From: Sphingosinicella sp041916975
GTDB taxonomy: Bacteria; Pseudomonadota; Alphaproteobacteria; Sphingomonadales; Sphingomonadaceae
DNA length: 64,000 nt
Reading direction: 5' to 3'
Assembly: GCF_041916975.1 (NCBI RefSeq)
Contig: NZ_JAYRYK010000001.1
Coordinates: forward strand, 1,798,001 to 1,862,000
A program made the translations under genes and the position numbers. Shown piece by piece: positions 51,138-63,083 of the stretch. Positions within the stretch are counted from its first letter, which is position 1; each line of letters opens with the position of its first letter. Below the pieces are notes generated by a model that saw only the letters and a list, made by a program, of their open reading frames with translations, ran no database searches and had not been told where the DNA came from.

Positions 51138-52358
51138 TCAGCGGCGGGCGTTCGTTTCGACGACCCCCGCCGCCACCAGCGCCGCAATCTCCGCATCGGA
51201 AAGCCCGGCGGCGCGCAGCACATCCGCACTGTCCGCACCGAGCTCCGGCGGCGCCTTCGCATAGTCGGGCGGGGTCTTCGAAAAGCGCATCGGCTGCGCC
51301 ATCGTCCGCACCGTACCCGCAAGCGGGTGCGCTTGCTCGATGACGAGGCCCCGCGTCTTTGTCTGTTCCTCGGCAAAGGCCTGCGCGAGATCGTTGACCG
51401 GCCCGGCGGGAACCCCCGCCGCGTCGAGCGCGGCAAGCCAGTGCTCGGCAGGCTCTCGAACGAGCGCAGCCTCGATCTCCCCAACGAGCGCCTCGCGATT
51501 GGCGACGCGGCCCGGGGAAGACGCATAACGTTCGTCCGTGCCCCATTCGGGCCGCCCCAGCACCTTCGCGAACGCCCGGAACTGGCCGTTGTTGCCTACG
51601 GCAACCGCGATGCGGCGCGTCGCCGTGGGGAAATCCTGATAGGGCACGATATTGGGATGCGCGTTCCCCATCGGCCGCGGCACCTTGCCCGAGACGAGAT
51701 AGTTCATCGCCTGGTTCGCCATCCAGCCGAGCGTCGTGTCGAACAGCGCCATGTCGATATGCTGGCCCTCGCCCGTCGCATCGCGGTGACGGATCGCAGC
51801 GAGGATCGCGATCGTCGCGTACAGTCCCGTCGTGATGTCGGCGATGGCGACTCCCGCCTTGGTCGGCTGGCCGCCGGCGGCGCCGGTGATGCTCATCAGT
51901 CCCGCCATCGCCTGGATGACGAAGTCGTAGCCGGGGCGTTCGGCATTCGGCCCGTCCTGCCCGAAGCCGGTGATCGAGCAATAGACGATGTCGGGCTTAA
52001 GGGCGGCGAGCCCCGCGTAGTCGAGCCCGTAGCGCGCGAGCCCGCCCGCCTTGAAGTTTTCGACGACCACGTCCGCGCTTTCCGCGAGCGTCCGGACGAG
52101 CGCCGCACCGCGCGGATCGGCGATGTCGATGGCGAGGCTCTTCTTGTTGCGGTTCGCCGCGAGGTAATAGGCGGCGTCGCCCTGCGTCCCGTCCGCGCCC
52201 GCGATGAACGGCGGTCCCCAGCTTCGTGTGTCGTCGCCCGCGCCGGGCCGCTCCACCTTCACCACCTCGGCACCGAGATCGGCGAGAATCTGTGTCGCCC
52301 ATGGCCCCGCGAGCACGCGCGAGAGATCGAGAACCTTGAGCCCGGAAAGCGGTCCCAT
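51138..52358 (-). CDS. CaiB/BaiF-family CoA-transferase
   Basis: 406 residues from ATG at 52358 with GGAGAC upstream. Class III CoA-transferase: N-terminal LDLSRVLAGPWATQILADLG, EVVKVERPGAGDDTRSWGPP, the catalytic Asp region NFKAGGLARYGLDYAGLAAL, and GYDFVIQAMAGLMSITG. It moves CoA between organic acids. The substrate is unknown; no pathway partner is adjacent. Confidence 0.92.
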   Translation of the reverse strand: MGPLSGLKVLDLSRVLAGPWATQILADLGAEVVKVERPGAGDDTRSWGPPFIAGADGTQGDAAYYLAANRNKKSLAIDIADPRGAALVRTLAESADVVVENFKAGGLARYGLDYAGLAALKPDIVYCSITGFGQDGPNAERPGYDFVIQAMAGLMSITGAAGGQPTKAGVAIADITTGLYATIAILAAIRHRDATGEGQHIDMALFDTTLGWMANQAMNYLVSGKVPRPMGNAHPNIVPYQDFPTATRRIAVAVGNNGQFRAFAKVLGRPEWGTDERYASSPGRVANREALVGEIEAALVREPAEHWLAALDAAGVPAGPVNDLAQAFAEEQTKTRGLVIEQAHPLAGTVRTMAQPMRFSKTPPDYAKAPPELGADSADVLRAAGLSDAEIAALVAAGVVETNARR

Positions 52359-52432
52359 CGCGATTGTCTCCTTGGATTCGGCGGCGACCGCGCTATCAGT
52401 TTGGAAGAGCGACGCCAAGCAAGGACAGGATC

Positions 52433-53056
52433 ATGGCTATCGACATCACCGCGCTGCTGACATTCGGCCTGCCCGGCCTTGTCATCGGGCTCGCGCTCGG
52501 CTGGGCACTGTTCCGCGGCACGGCGAAGCTGGAACTGCTGCAGGCCGAACACGATCAGACCGCATCGCGGCTCGCAAGCGCCGGCGCGGAGATCGCGCGG
52601 CTGGAAAAGGATCTGGCATCCGCCCGCGATCAGGTGAAGCCGCTTGCCGACGAGGTTGATCGGCTGCGCCGCGAGAAGGCCGCGCGCAAGGCCGAAAGCG
52701 CAGGTGCCCCGCCGCCCGCCGACAGTGCACCGAGCGCGGCACCGCTCCCCGGAATCGGCTGGAAACCGGGCCGCAAGCTGCCCACCTTCCTCGAAGCGCC
52801 GATCGGCCCGACCGACGATCTCTCGCTCCTGAAAGGTGTCGGACCGCGCCTCGCTGCGCGGCTTCGCGAGATTGGAATTTTCTATTTCGCGCAGATCGCG
52901 GACTGGAGCCCCGAAGAGGTGAAGCTCGTCGATGCGAAACTCGACAACTTCCGCGGCCGCATCGAAAAGGACCACCTGATCGAGCAGGCGAAGCTGCTCG
53001 CGAGCGGCCGTCTCACCGAATACGAAGCCCGTTTCGGCAAGCTCGGCAGCGACTGA
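52433..53056 (+). CDS. Membrane-anchored helix-hairpin-helix protein
   Basis: 207 residues from ATG at 52433 (AGGACAGG upstream). An N-terminal membrane helix (about 8-28) is followed by a coiled coil of about 60 residues (LELLQAEHDQTASRLASAGA, EIARLEKDLASARDQVK) and an Ala/Pro linker. A C-terminal helix-hairpin-helix domain follows (LSLLKGVGPRLAARLREIGI, FYFAQIADWSPEEVKLVD). The HhH type is found in proteins annotated as 'predicted 5' nuclease-like'. It may bind nucleic acid or protein at the membrane. One-base overlap with the next lipoprotein gene (TGATG). Confidence 0.85.
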   Translation: MAIDITALLTFGLPGLVIGLALGWALFRGTAKLELLQAEHDQTASRLASAGAEIARLEKDLASARDQVKPLADEVDRLRREKAARKAESAGAPPPADSAPSAAPLPGIGWKPGRKLPTFLEAPIGPTDDLSLLKGVGPRLAARLREIGIFYFAQIADWSPEEVKLVDAKLDNFRGRIEKDHLIEQAKLLASGRLTEYEARFGKLGSD

Positions 53057-53463
53057 TGCGCACCGCTCTCATAGCATTTCTCACCACCCTCGCCGCGTGC
53101 GGCAGCGCGCCTGAATCCGCGCCCGCGGAAAAGGCGGTCGCGGCAACGGAAGCGCCGCAGGCCCCGGCCGAGCCCACCGTGCAGTTGCCACCGCCGCCGC
53201 GCTACGTGGGTCGCTGGGCGGAAACCGCCGATCAGTGCACCGAGGGCTGGTGGCGTTTCTGGAACGATGAACTGCTCACCAAGGCCAGCCTGCGCTGCGA
53301 CATTCTTCCGCCCGACGCGGCGAGCACAGACGAGAAGCGCCGCATGGTCTGCCAGTCGCAAGGCAAGTGGTCGCGCGAGGAATGGGCCCTCGCCTATCCG
53401 GCAGTAGACACGATGACCGTGTCGCGCGATGGCGGCGCTCCGATCACCCTCAAAAAATGCTGA
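53056..53463 (+). CDS. Small uncharacterised lipoprotein
   Basis: 135 residues. Lipobox FLTTLAAC with Cys at about 15. A Pro/Ala/Glu-rich linker leads to a Cys-containing domain (RYVGRWAETADQCTEGWWRF, LRCDILPPD, MVCQSQGKW, ending LKKC). Four late cysteines suggest two disulfides in the periplasm. It is coupled to the HhH gene upstream and precedes the GST gene by 4 bp. Family not recognised. Confidence 0.82.
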   Translation: MRTALIAFLTTLAACGSAPESAPAEKAVAATEAPQAPAEPTVQLPPPPRYVGRWAETADQCTEGWWRFWNDELLTKASLRCDILPPDAASTDEKRRMVCQSQGKWSREEWALAYPAVDTMTVSRDGGAPITLKKC

Positions 53464-53467
53464 TCGC

Positions 53468-54097
53468 ATGAAGCTGTGGCACTGCGCGGGCGCGCGTTCC
53501 TTCCGGCCGCTCTGGTGCCTGGAGGAGATGGGGCTTGCCTACGACCTCCGCCTGATGGCGTTCCCACCGCGCTTCACCGAGCCCGATTACCTCGAACTCA
53601 ACCCCTTCGGCACCGTGCCGACCTTCACCGACGGCGATACGCTGATGACCGAGTCCACCGGCATCTGCCACTATCTCGCGGAGCGCTACGGCCCCACGTC
53701 GCTCGCGGTGCGGCCGGATGAGCCCGGTTACGGCCGCTATCTCAACTGGCTCTACCAGTCCGACGCGACGCTCACCTTTCCGCAGACGCTCGTGCTCCGC
53801 TACGGCGTGTTCGAGCCCGAAGAGCGCCGGTTGCCACAGGCCGTGGAGGACTACACGCGCTGGTTCTTCTCGCGCCTCAAGGGCACCGCGAAGCTGCTGG
53901 GCGACAGCGACTACGTTGCCGCCGAGCGCTTCACGATCGCCGACATCGGCTTCGCCTATGCGCTGCGGCTTGCCGACATCCTGAAGCTCGGCGCCTTCCC
54001 CGAAAACGTCGCGGCCTACTGGGCGCGGATGCAGGCGCGGGACGGCTATCAGCGCGCGATCGCGAAGGAAGCCGGCGCGGCGCTCTTCATTTCCTGA
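53468..54097 (+). CDS. Glutathione S-transferase family protein
   Basis: 209 residues from ATG at 53468. The N-terminal thioredoxin-like domain holds CAGARSFRPLWCLEEMGLAY, the cis-Pro segment NPFGTVPTF and the glutathione gamma-Glu site MTESTGICHYLAERYG. The C-terminal helical domain contains ERFTIADIGFAYALRLA. It conjugates or reduces with glutathione; the substrate is unknown. Confidence 0.9.
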   Translation: MKLWHCAGARSFRPLWCLEEMGLAYDLRLMAFPPRFTEPDYLELNPFGTVPTFTDGDTLMTESTGICHYLAERYGPTSLAVRPDEPGYGRYLNWLYQSDATLTFPQTLVLRYGVFEPEERRLPQAVEDYTRWFFSRLKGTAKLLGDSDYVAAERFTIADIGFAYALRLADILKLGAFPENVAAYWARMQARDGYQRAIAKEAGAALFIS

Positions 54098-54592
54098 TTA
54101 CGCGGGCGCGCAGGTGCTGCGGCGGCGGAGCCCATCGATGCTCGCGAGGTCTTGCGCGTCGGTGACGAGGATGCGGATGAGGGCGATGCCCTTGCCGCCG
54201 GGGACGGCGAGCGAGCCGCCTGCGCCGTCTCTCGAAAGCGTGAGCGCGTAGCGATCCGATACGGCGCGGTCGTTTATCGAGAAGATGTTGTCGGTGTTCG
54301 CATCGAAGACCGAGAGCGACCAGTAGCGCCGTGGCGGCACGAATGCGTCGATTTTGACCGGCCCCATCGAGAGATCGAACACGCAGATGCTGTAGGCGAG
54401 ATCAGGGCTGGGGCGGACGATCCAGCGGTTCTCCGCGGTCGGCAGCCCCTGGTGCCGCATCACGTTGATGCCGCCCGTACCGAGCTTCTCCATCGCCTTC
54501 GCCATGATGACATGCGGTGTCGCCCAGAGCGCCCCCACGTACGTGACCACGGCAACGAGCGCGGCAAGCAGGGTGGGGCCGAGCCACCTCAT
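54098..54592 (-). CDS. DUF1254-type small membrane-anchored protein
   Basis: 164 residues. The ATG at 54592 overlaps the upstream gene's stop in an ATGA. A membrane helix is at about residues 6-26 (LGPTLLAALVAVVTYVGALW). The rest (DLAYSICVFDLSMGPVKIDA, RRYWSLSVFDANTDNIFSIN) matches the DUF1254-like half of DUF1254/DUF1214 envelope proteins. Function unknown. It forms a two-gene unit with the DUF1214 gene. Confidence 0.8.
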   Translation of the reverse strand: MRWLGPTLLAALVAVVTYVGALWATPHVIMAKAMEKLGTGGINVMRHQGLPTAENRWIVRPSPDLAYSICVFDLSMGPVKIDAFVPPRRYWSLSVFDANTDNIFSINDRAVSDRYALTLSRDGAGGSLAVPGGKGIALIRILVTDAQDLASIDGLRRRSTCAPA

Positions 54593-55164
54593 GCGCACGA
54601 GACCTTCTCGATGCTCGGCAGGTGCGCGCGGTCCGGGCGGCCGATGATCGCGGGATCGGGATTATAGGCGCGCAGCGTGAGGGCGAAGTGCGCCTGCCCG
54701 CCCGTCGGCAGCCAGCCCTCCCCTTCGCCCGACGGCGCGACATCGAAGGCAAACGCGCCCTCACCCGTGCGCGGCACATTCCGGATGTGAAAGCTGAACC
54801 GCTGCGCGGGGTTCGCGACGAGAAAATGGTCCGCACCGTAGAGCGTGATACTCCACCAGCGCGCCTTCGGGTCCGCGCCGCTCACGCGGTAATGGCACCG
54901 CCCGTCAAGCGGCGCGCCGGCGCTGTCTTCCTCCGCGTTGAAATAGATCGCTTCCTTCGCGGAAAGCGCGAGCAACCCCGCGATGGCGACGGTCGCGCGC
55001 GTGCGGAGGTCCGCATCGGCAGAGCCGGTGACCGCGGACGTGACCCACGGTCCCGATTTCGCGGACCCGGCGCCGAGCCCCCCACGCACGGAGAGCCAAG
55101 CGCCGCCGGACCCGATCCCGATGCCCGCGATAACCGCCAGCAGCCATTTGCCCCACCGCTTCAT
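54589..55164 (-). CDS. DUF1214-type membrane-anchored protein
   Basis: 191 residues from ATG at 55164. An N-terminal helix (WLLAVIAGIGIGSGGAWLSV) precedes a DUF1214 domain (ARWWSITLYGADHFLVANPA, QRFSFHIRNVPRT, GGQAHFALTLRAYNPDPAI). In many bacteria DUF1254 and DUF1214 are fused; here they are separate, overlapping genes. Function unknown; an envelope location is inferred from the anchor. Confidence 0.83.
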   Translation of the reverse strand: MKRWGKWLLAVIAGIGIGSGGAWLSVRGGLGAGSAKSGPWVTSAVTGSADADLRTRATVAIAGLLALSAKEAIYFNAEEDSAGAPLDGRCHYRVSGADPKARWWSITLYGADHFLVANPAQRFSFHIRNVPRTGEGAFAFDVAPSGEGEGWLPTGGQAHFALTLRAYNPDPAIIGRPDRAHLPSIEKVSCA

Positions 55165-55204
55165 GCCGCGAAGCATGACATGCGGCGGGGCGATGCCAAC
55201 TCGC

Positions 55205-57871
<2,667 letters not shown>

Positions 57872-57920
57872 GTCGCTCGCTTCCTTCAGTTTTTTTCGTC
57901 AGCGGATGAACTGCCCGCCG

Positions 57921-59930
57921 CTACCCCTCAATCCTTGAGAAATCGGCAACGCGGTGCACCGCATCGCGCACGCGCACCAGCAGCGCCAGCCGGAACGCCC
58001 GCTTTTCGGGATCGCTGTCGTTGACGGTCACGTCCTCGAAAAACCCGTCGATCGGCGCGCGAAGCGACGCCAGCGCGGCCATCGCCCCCTCGAAATCCTC
58101 CACCGCGACGGCCGTTTCAGCCTTCGGCGCAGCCGCGCCGAGCGCGGCGATGAGCGCGGCCTCGGCAGGCTCAGGTGTGTACGCTGGGGCATCCGGCGCA
58201 GAAGGAAGCTCGCCCTTCTTCGCCTCGGCCTTCAGGATATTCGCCGCACGCTTGTAGCCTGCAAGCAGGTTCGCGCCGTCGTCCGTCCCGATGAACGCCT
58301 GCAATGCCTTCACGCGCGCGAGCAGGCGGACGAGATCGTCCTCCCCGCCGAGCGCGAACACCGCATCGATCAGGTCATGGCGGACCCCCGCCTCGCGCTG
58401 CTGGACCTTGAGGCGGTCTGCGAAGAAGTCGAGAAGCACGGGCGGAATGGCGTAGCGCAATCCGTTGTCGGTCAGCAGCCGAATGACACCGAACGCCGAA
58501 CGGCGAAGCGCGAAGGGGTCTTTCGAGCCGGTCGGTGTTTCGCCAATGCCGAAGAACTGCTGCAAACTGTCCAGCTTGTCCGCAAGGGCAACAGCCACCG
58601 TTACTGGCGTGGTCGGCACATCATCGCCCTGCCCAACGGGCTTGTAATGGTCGCGGATCGCGTCGGCGACTTGCGGGTCCAACCCCTCGGCACGGGCGTA
58701 GTAACCACCCATCAAACCCTGCAACTCAGGGAACTCGCCGACCATGCCGGTCGTGAGGTCGGCCTTGCAGAGCCGCGCCGCCTGTTCGGCGAGGTCTGCA
58801 TCCGCACCTTTGACGATGCCTTCTTCGACCAGCCAGCGCGCGAGCTTCGCTACGCGCTCCACCTTGTCCGCAACCGTGCCGAGCTTTTCGTGGAACACAA
58901 TCTCGGAAAGCTTCTCCGCGTGGCTTTCCAGCGTCTTCTTCTTGTCCTGCTCCCAGAAGAAGCGCGCGTCTGAAAGCCGCGCTGCAAGCACCTTCTGGTT
59001 GCCTGCGACGATCGATGCGCCGGCGTCGCTCGCGACGATGTTCGCGGTGCAGACGAACGCCGGGGCGAGCTTGCCCGCCTTGTCGCGGCAGACGAAATAC
59101 TTCTGGTTCTTGGCGGCGGTGAGCTGGATCACTTCGGGCGGCACGTCGAGGAACGCCGGGTCGAAGCGGCCGAGCAGCGGCACCGGCCATTCGGTGAGGC
59201 CGGCGTTTTCCTCGGCGAGCGCCGCGTCCACTACCAGGGTAAGCCCCGCGTCCGCCGCAAGGCGCTCGGCGGTGTCCGCGATGATGCCCGCACGCTCTTC
59301 CGACGACACGATCACGTGCGCGGCGCGCAGCTTCGGCGCATAATCGTCCGCGCCCGCGATCTCGATGAGGCCGGAGGACATGAACCGGTGGCCGAGCGTC
59401 GTGCGTCCCGATGCGACTCCCGCGATCTCGAACGGCACCACCTCGCCGCCCAGAAGCGCGACGATGCCCTTCAGCGGCCGCACCCAGCGCAGCGATTCGG
59501 TGGAAAGGCTCGCCTCGCCCCAGCGCATCGATTTCGGCCACGGGAAGGCGCGCACCACGGCGGGGACGGCCTCGGCGAGCACGTCCGCCGTCTTGCGGCC
59601 GGGCTTGCTGATGACGGCGAAGAACACGCCGTCGCGCTCTTCAAGCTGATCCTGCGTCAGGCCGGTCTTGCGGAGGAAGCCTTCGAGCGCCTGCGGCGGC
59701 GCGGAGGTGCGCGGGCCTTTCAGCTCTTCGGAAACCGCTTCGGTCTCGGCGGGGAGGCCGCGCGCGATGAGCGCGAGGCGGCGCGGCGTCACGAACGTCT
59801 CGACGGCGTTCGCCTTCAGCCCCGCGCCCGCGATTTCAGCGGCGAGCAGGCGCGCGAGGTCCGCGGCGGCCTGCCGCTGCATCCGCGCCGGGATTTCCTC
59901 GCTGAAGAGTTCGAGCAGGAAGTCGGCCAT
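57921..59930 (-). CDS. glyS: Glycyl-tRNA synthetase beta subunit
   Basis: 669 residues from ATG at 59930, overlapping the glyQ stop by one base; an ATG at 59933 is also possible. MADFLLELFSEEIPARMQ is the standard opening. The middle (GHRFMSSG, PVPLLGRFDPAFLDVPPEVI, DARFFWEQDKKKTLE) and the C-terminal helical/anticodon region are present. It charges tRNA-Gly together with GlyQ. Confidence 0.96.
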   Translation of the reverse strand: MADFLLELFSEEIPARMQRQAAADLARLLAAEIAGAGLKANAVETFVTPRRLALIARGLPAETEAVSEELKGPRTSAPPQALEGFLRKTGLTQDQLEERDGVFFAVISKPGRKTADVLAEAVPAVVRAFPWPKSMRWGEASLSTESLRWVRPLKGIVALLGGEVVPFEIAGVASGRTTLGHRFMSSGLIEIAGADDYAPKLRAAHVIVSSEERAGIIADTAERLAADAGLTLVVDAALAEENAGLTEWPVPLLGRFDPAFLDVPPEVIQLTAAKNQKYFVCRDKAGKLAPAFVCTANIVASDAGASIVAGNQKVLAARLSDARFFWEQDKKKTLESHAEKLSEIVFHEKLGTVADKVERVAKLARWLVEEGIVKGADADLAEQAARLCKADLTTGMVGEFPELQGLMGGYYARAEGLDPQVADAIRDHYKPVGQGDDVPTTPVTVAVALADKLDSLQQFFGIGETPTGSKDPFALRRSAFGVIRLLTDNGLRYAIPPVLLDFFADRLKVQQREAGVRHDLIDAVFALGGEDDLVRLLARVKALQAFIGTDDGANLLAGYKRAANILKAEAKKGELPSAPDAPAYTPEPAEAALIAALGAAAPKAETAVAVEDFEGAMAALASLRAPIDGFFEDVTVNDSDPEKRAFRLALLVRVRDAVHRVADFSRIEG

Positions 59931-60796
59931 CATGCCGTCTCCAGCCAGTTGTTGACCTTCATCCAGCTTTCGCACGCCCCCTTCGCAAGGTCGCGCACGC
60001 GGCCGATGTAGGCCTGACGCTCGGCGACCGAGATCACGCCGCGTGCATTCAGAAGGTTGAAGATGTGGCTCGCCTTGATCGCCTGTTCATAGGCGGGGAG
60101 CGGCAGATCATTATCGAGCAGCGTCCTGCACATGGCCTGCGCGTCCTTGAACTGGCGCAGCAGCGCCTCCGTATCCGCATGTTCGAAGTTGTAGGCGCTC
60201 TGCTGCTGTTCGTTCGCGAGGAACACATCGCCGTAGGTCACGCCGCGCCCGTTGAAATCCAGGTCGTAGACGTTGTCGACGCCCTGAATGTACATGGCGA
60301 GGCGTTCGAGCCCGTAGGTGATCTCGCCCGCCACCGGCTTGCAGTCATAACCGCCGACCTGCTGGAAATAGGTGAACTGCGTCACCTCCATACCGTCGCA
60401 CCAGACCTCCCAGCCGAGGCCCCAAGCGCCGAGCGTCGGGCTCTCCCAGTCGTCTTCCACGAAGCGGATGTCGTGCTTGGCGAGGTCGACGCCGATCTCG
60501 CGCAAACTATCGAGGTATGCCTCCTGAATGTCGGGCGGGCTCGGCTTCAGGATCACCTGAAACTGGTAATAATGCTGCAGCCGGTTCGGATTCTCGCCGT
60601 AGCGCCCATCGGTGGGCCGGCGCGAGGGCTGCACATAAGCGGCGTTCCACGGCTTCGGCCCCAGCGCGCGCAGCGTCGTCGCCGGGTGGAAGGTGCCCGC
60701 ACCCATTTCCATGTCGTAGGGCTGCAGGATCACGCAGCCCCGGTCACCCCAGAAACGCTGAAGCGTAAGGATGATTTCCTGAAAACTGAGTGCCAC
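59930..60796 (-). CDS. glyQ: Glycyl-tRNA synthetase alpha subunit
   Basis: 288 residues from GTG at 60796 (VALSFQEIILTLQRFWGDRG), matching the family start and length. The catalytic class II motifs are MEMGAGTFHPATTLRALGP, AYVQPSRRPTDGRYGENPNR and EITYGLERLAMYIQGV. It overlaps glyS in a TGATG. The reading frame continues without a stop upstream into the serine recombinase gene, so a fused product is formally possible. I treat GTG at 60796 as the real start. Confidence 0.93.
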   Translation of the reverse strand: MALSFQEIILTLQRFWGDRGCVILQPYDMEMGAGTFHPATTLRALGPKPWNAAYVQPSRRPTDGRYGENPNRLQHYYQFQVILKPSPPDIQEAYLDSLREIGVDLAKHDIRFVEDDWESPTLGAWGLGWEVWCDGMEVTQFTYFQQVGGYDCKPVAGEITYGLERLAMYIQGVDNVYDLDFNGRGVTYGDVFLANEQQQSAYNFEHADTEALLRQFKDAQAMCRTLLDNDLPLPAYEQAIKASHIFNLLNARGVISVAERQAYIGRVRDLAKGACESWMKVNNWLETA

Positions 60797-62587
60797 GCGC
60801 GTCCGCCCTTCGCAGGTGCAAAAAAGTCGGGTCGCGTCTAACGGCCGCGGGCCGTCCCCGCAAGCGCGCGGTGGCTCAGAGGAGGGTCGCAAAGCCCGAA
60901 AGGTGCCGCCGTTTCGCTCAGGCCGGAGCGAAAATGGTGGATTTCGAGAACCCGATACCGCCTTCTGCGTAACATGGCGAGGCCTCGCGCCGCCCGGTCC
61001 ATCGTCGCCGACGAAGTCGAGGATGCCCATGAGCTCACCGTGAAGCGCGGCATGGACCTCGCCGCGCTTGTCACCGGGGAACAGCACGATCTTGCCGACA
61101 AGCGACCGGATATCGGCCGCAGCCTCGGCGCGCGTGGCAGGGTCTTCAAGCGTTTCGACGAGTCGCTCGACCTTGCGCCGGTAAACGTCGGCAATGCCGG
61201 GATGGATGTCGGGCACGCTGGCGGGCGCCTCTGACAGCTTTTCATTGAGACTGGCCTTCTGCCGCTCAAGCTCGGCCATCCGCGCCTTCATGGCAGGCTG
61301 GTACATGCCGTCCTCGATCGCCGCCATGAGCCCGGCAATGGCCCGCTCGACCTTGCCGAGCGCCTGCCGGTCAGCCTCGGCCTGTGCCCGGCGCTCGCGA
61401 TTCGCATCGTTGATCTGCTGTGCGTAGGCTTTGACGGCGGCCTCGACCTTCTCCGGCGAGACGAGCCGGTCGCGGATACCGGCAAGCGCGCGTTCCTCAA
61501 GATGCGGGCGTCGGATCGAGCGCGGGTTGGTGCAGGTGCCGTGCCGGTTGCGATTGATGCAGCCGTAGCGGTCCTTGACCACGATGCCGTAGACGCCGCC
61601 GCACACGCCGCACTCCAGAAGACCGGAGAGCAGATGCACAGGGCGGCGGAGTTCATTGAACTTCCGCGCGCGCGCCGCAACCATCCCCGCCGTCGCCGCC
61701 TCGAACCGCTGCGTCAGGACCGCTTGCTGCGCGCGCACCGCCTGCCACAGCGCATCGTCAACAATGCGGAGGTGCGGAACTTCGACCTCGACCCACTCTG
61801 CTTCGGGGTTGAGCCGGGCCACCTTCCGGCCCGTGGCCGGGTCCTTGAGGTAGCGCTTCCGGTTCCACGACAGGACGCCGGCATAAAGCGCATTGTTGAG
61901 GATGCCGGTACCGCAGCTGGCGTGACCGCGGATTGTCGTGTCGCGCCATGTCCTGCCGCCCGGACCAGGAATGCCCTCGGCATTGAGATCGCGCGCAATC
62001 GCGCGCGGGCTCGTCCCGCAGGCGAACGCCTTGAAGATACGGCGTACCACCTCGGCCTCAGCCGGATCGATGGTCCGCTCGCCGCGCACGAGCCCACCCT
62101 CTGCCGTCAGGCGGCGCACGATCCTGTAGCCGTAAGCGGCACGGCTCGCGGACAGTCCCTTCTCGATGCGCCCGCGCAGGCCGCGATGCGTCTTCTTTGC
62201 AAGGTCCTTGAGGAACAGCGCGTTCATCGTGCCCTTGAGCCCGACATGAAGCTCACTGATCTCGCCTTCGGCGAGCGTGACGAGGGTCACGCCTGCGAAC
62301 TGCAGGCGCTTGTAGAGCGTCGCGACATCGGCCTGATCGCGCGACACGCGGTCGAGCGCCTCGGCGAGGACGACATCGAACGCACCGCGTTCGGCGTCTC
62401 GCAGGAGCTGTCGGATGCCGGGGCGCAGCGTGACGCTGGCGCCGGAGATGGCGGCATCCTCATAGGCCTGTACCTCTGTCCAGCCTTCGCGGCCCGCGCG
62501 TTCGCGGCAGATGCGAAGCTGGTCCTCGATTGAGGCCGCGCTCTGCTGGTCGGAGGAATAGCGTGCATAGAGGGCAACGCGGGTCAT
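60797..62587 (-). CDS. Large serine recombinase, open-ended and in frame with glyQ
   Basis: 597 codons from ATG at 62587 with no stop before glyQ. The resolvase catalytic domain (about 1-150) has the nucleophile in VALYARYSSDQQS and LAEALDRVSRDQADVATLYK. The recombinase domain follows (about 160-300: RAIARDLNAEGIPGPGGRTW). A zinc ribbon (CGVCGGVYG...CINRNRHGTC) and a coiled coil (AEADRQALGKVERAIAGLMA) come next. Family similarity fades around residue 540. The remaining ~50 codons are encoded by an intergenic repeat and the glyQ 5' region. It probably drives insertion or excision of the element to its right. The native stop appears to be missing or lies beyond a junction. Confidence 0.85.
60905..60952. 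repeat. Intergenic repeat copy 2 with hairpin, at the recombinase-glyQ junction
   Basis: Bases 60928-60952 (GCGAAAATGGTGG followed by ATTTCGAGAACC) are identical over 25 nt to 22533-22557. TTTCGCTC (60912-60919) pairs perfectly with GAGCGAAA (60926-60933) around AGGCCG, and the flanks GCCGCCG and TGGTGG extend the stem with wobble pairs. Only the left part of the repeat is present, as if it were cut or rearranged by integration. Confidence 0.6.
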
Positions 62588-62680
62588 GCGTCATCACCTT
62601 CGGAAAAGAATGAGGCCCGGGCCGGGAGACGCCGTCGCAAGGGGACGGGGACATATGATTGGCGGGCCGCTGCGTGCATC

Positions 62681-62887
62681 CTACTTGCTGTTACCGTCAT
62701 TGTCATTGGCGGCCTTGCGGGCGCGGAGATGCTCACGGGCGATATGACGCCCGATCGCCTCGGCGATGCGCGTGAGCGCGGCGTCAACACCGGCAGGGTC
62801 GAGAGAAACGGCATTGTCGTTCGCCACGGCAGGCGCTGGTCCCGGCGCGTCATCCCCGGCCATGGCCGGCACCGCAGATATCCTCAT
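62681..62887 (-). CDS. Small uncharacterised protein between alpA-like gene and recombinase
   Basis: 68 residues, overlapping the alpA-like gene by 38 bp. It has a central helix (AALTRIAEAIGRHIAREHLR) and two ANDN motifs (VANDNAV and AANDNDGNSK). The neighbouring protein also carries GNDNED. ANDN-bearing short proteins are often seen in alphaproteobacterial mobile elements, in my recollection, without known function. It may assist recombination directionality. Coding status is supported by the operon-like position only. Confidence 0.55.
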   Translation of the reverse strand: MRISAVPAMAGDDAPGPAPAVANDNAVSLDPAGVDAALTRIAEAIGRHIAREHLRARKAANDNDGNSK

Positions 62888-63083
62888 TGTCGTTCCCCGC
62901 CTCGTAGAACATGGGGTTCTTCATCCATGCGTTGACGGCGGACTCGCGCCAGCCGGTACAGCGCGTGGCGATGCGGACCTGCTTCGGGAAGCTGCCTGCC
63001 TGCATCTTCCGGTAGAGCGTCGAGCGACTGAGCCCGGTGCGGTCGAGGACGGCGTGCAAACGTAAGATACGGTCGTGGGACAT
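62850..63083 (-). CDS. AlpA-type excisionase/regulator
   Basis: 77 residues from ATG at 63083 with GGGAAG about 8 bp upstream; a TTG at 63098 would add five residues. It has the AlpA/Xis-like winged helix: LHAVLDRTGLSRSTLYRKMQ followed by AGSFPKQVRIATRCTGWRES and AVNAWM. Such proteins regulate integration genes or direct excision. It is the first of three same-strand genes ending in the recombinase. Candidate binding repeats lie 130 bp upstream. Confidence 0.83.
   Translation of the reverse strand: MSHDRILRLHAVLDRTGLSRSTLYRKMQAGSFPKQVRIATRCTGWRESAVNAWMKNPMFYEAGNDNEDICGAGHGRG

Noticed and set aside
54098..55164. One DUF1254/DUF1214 gene broken by a frameshift
   Set aside because: Each part has its own N-terminal membrane helix and a proper start, joined by an ATGA overlap, so they are two genes.
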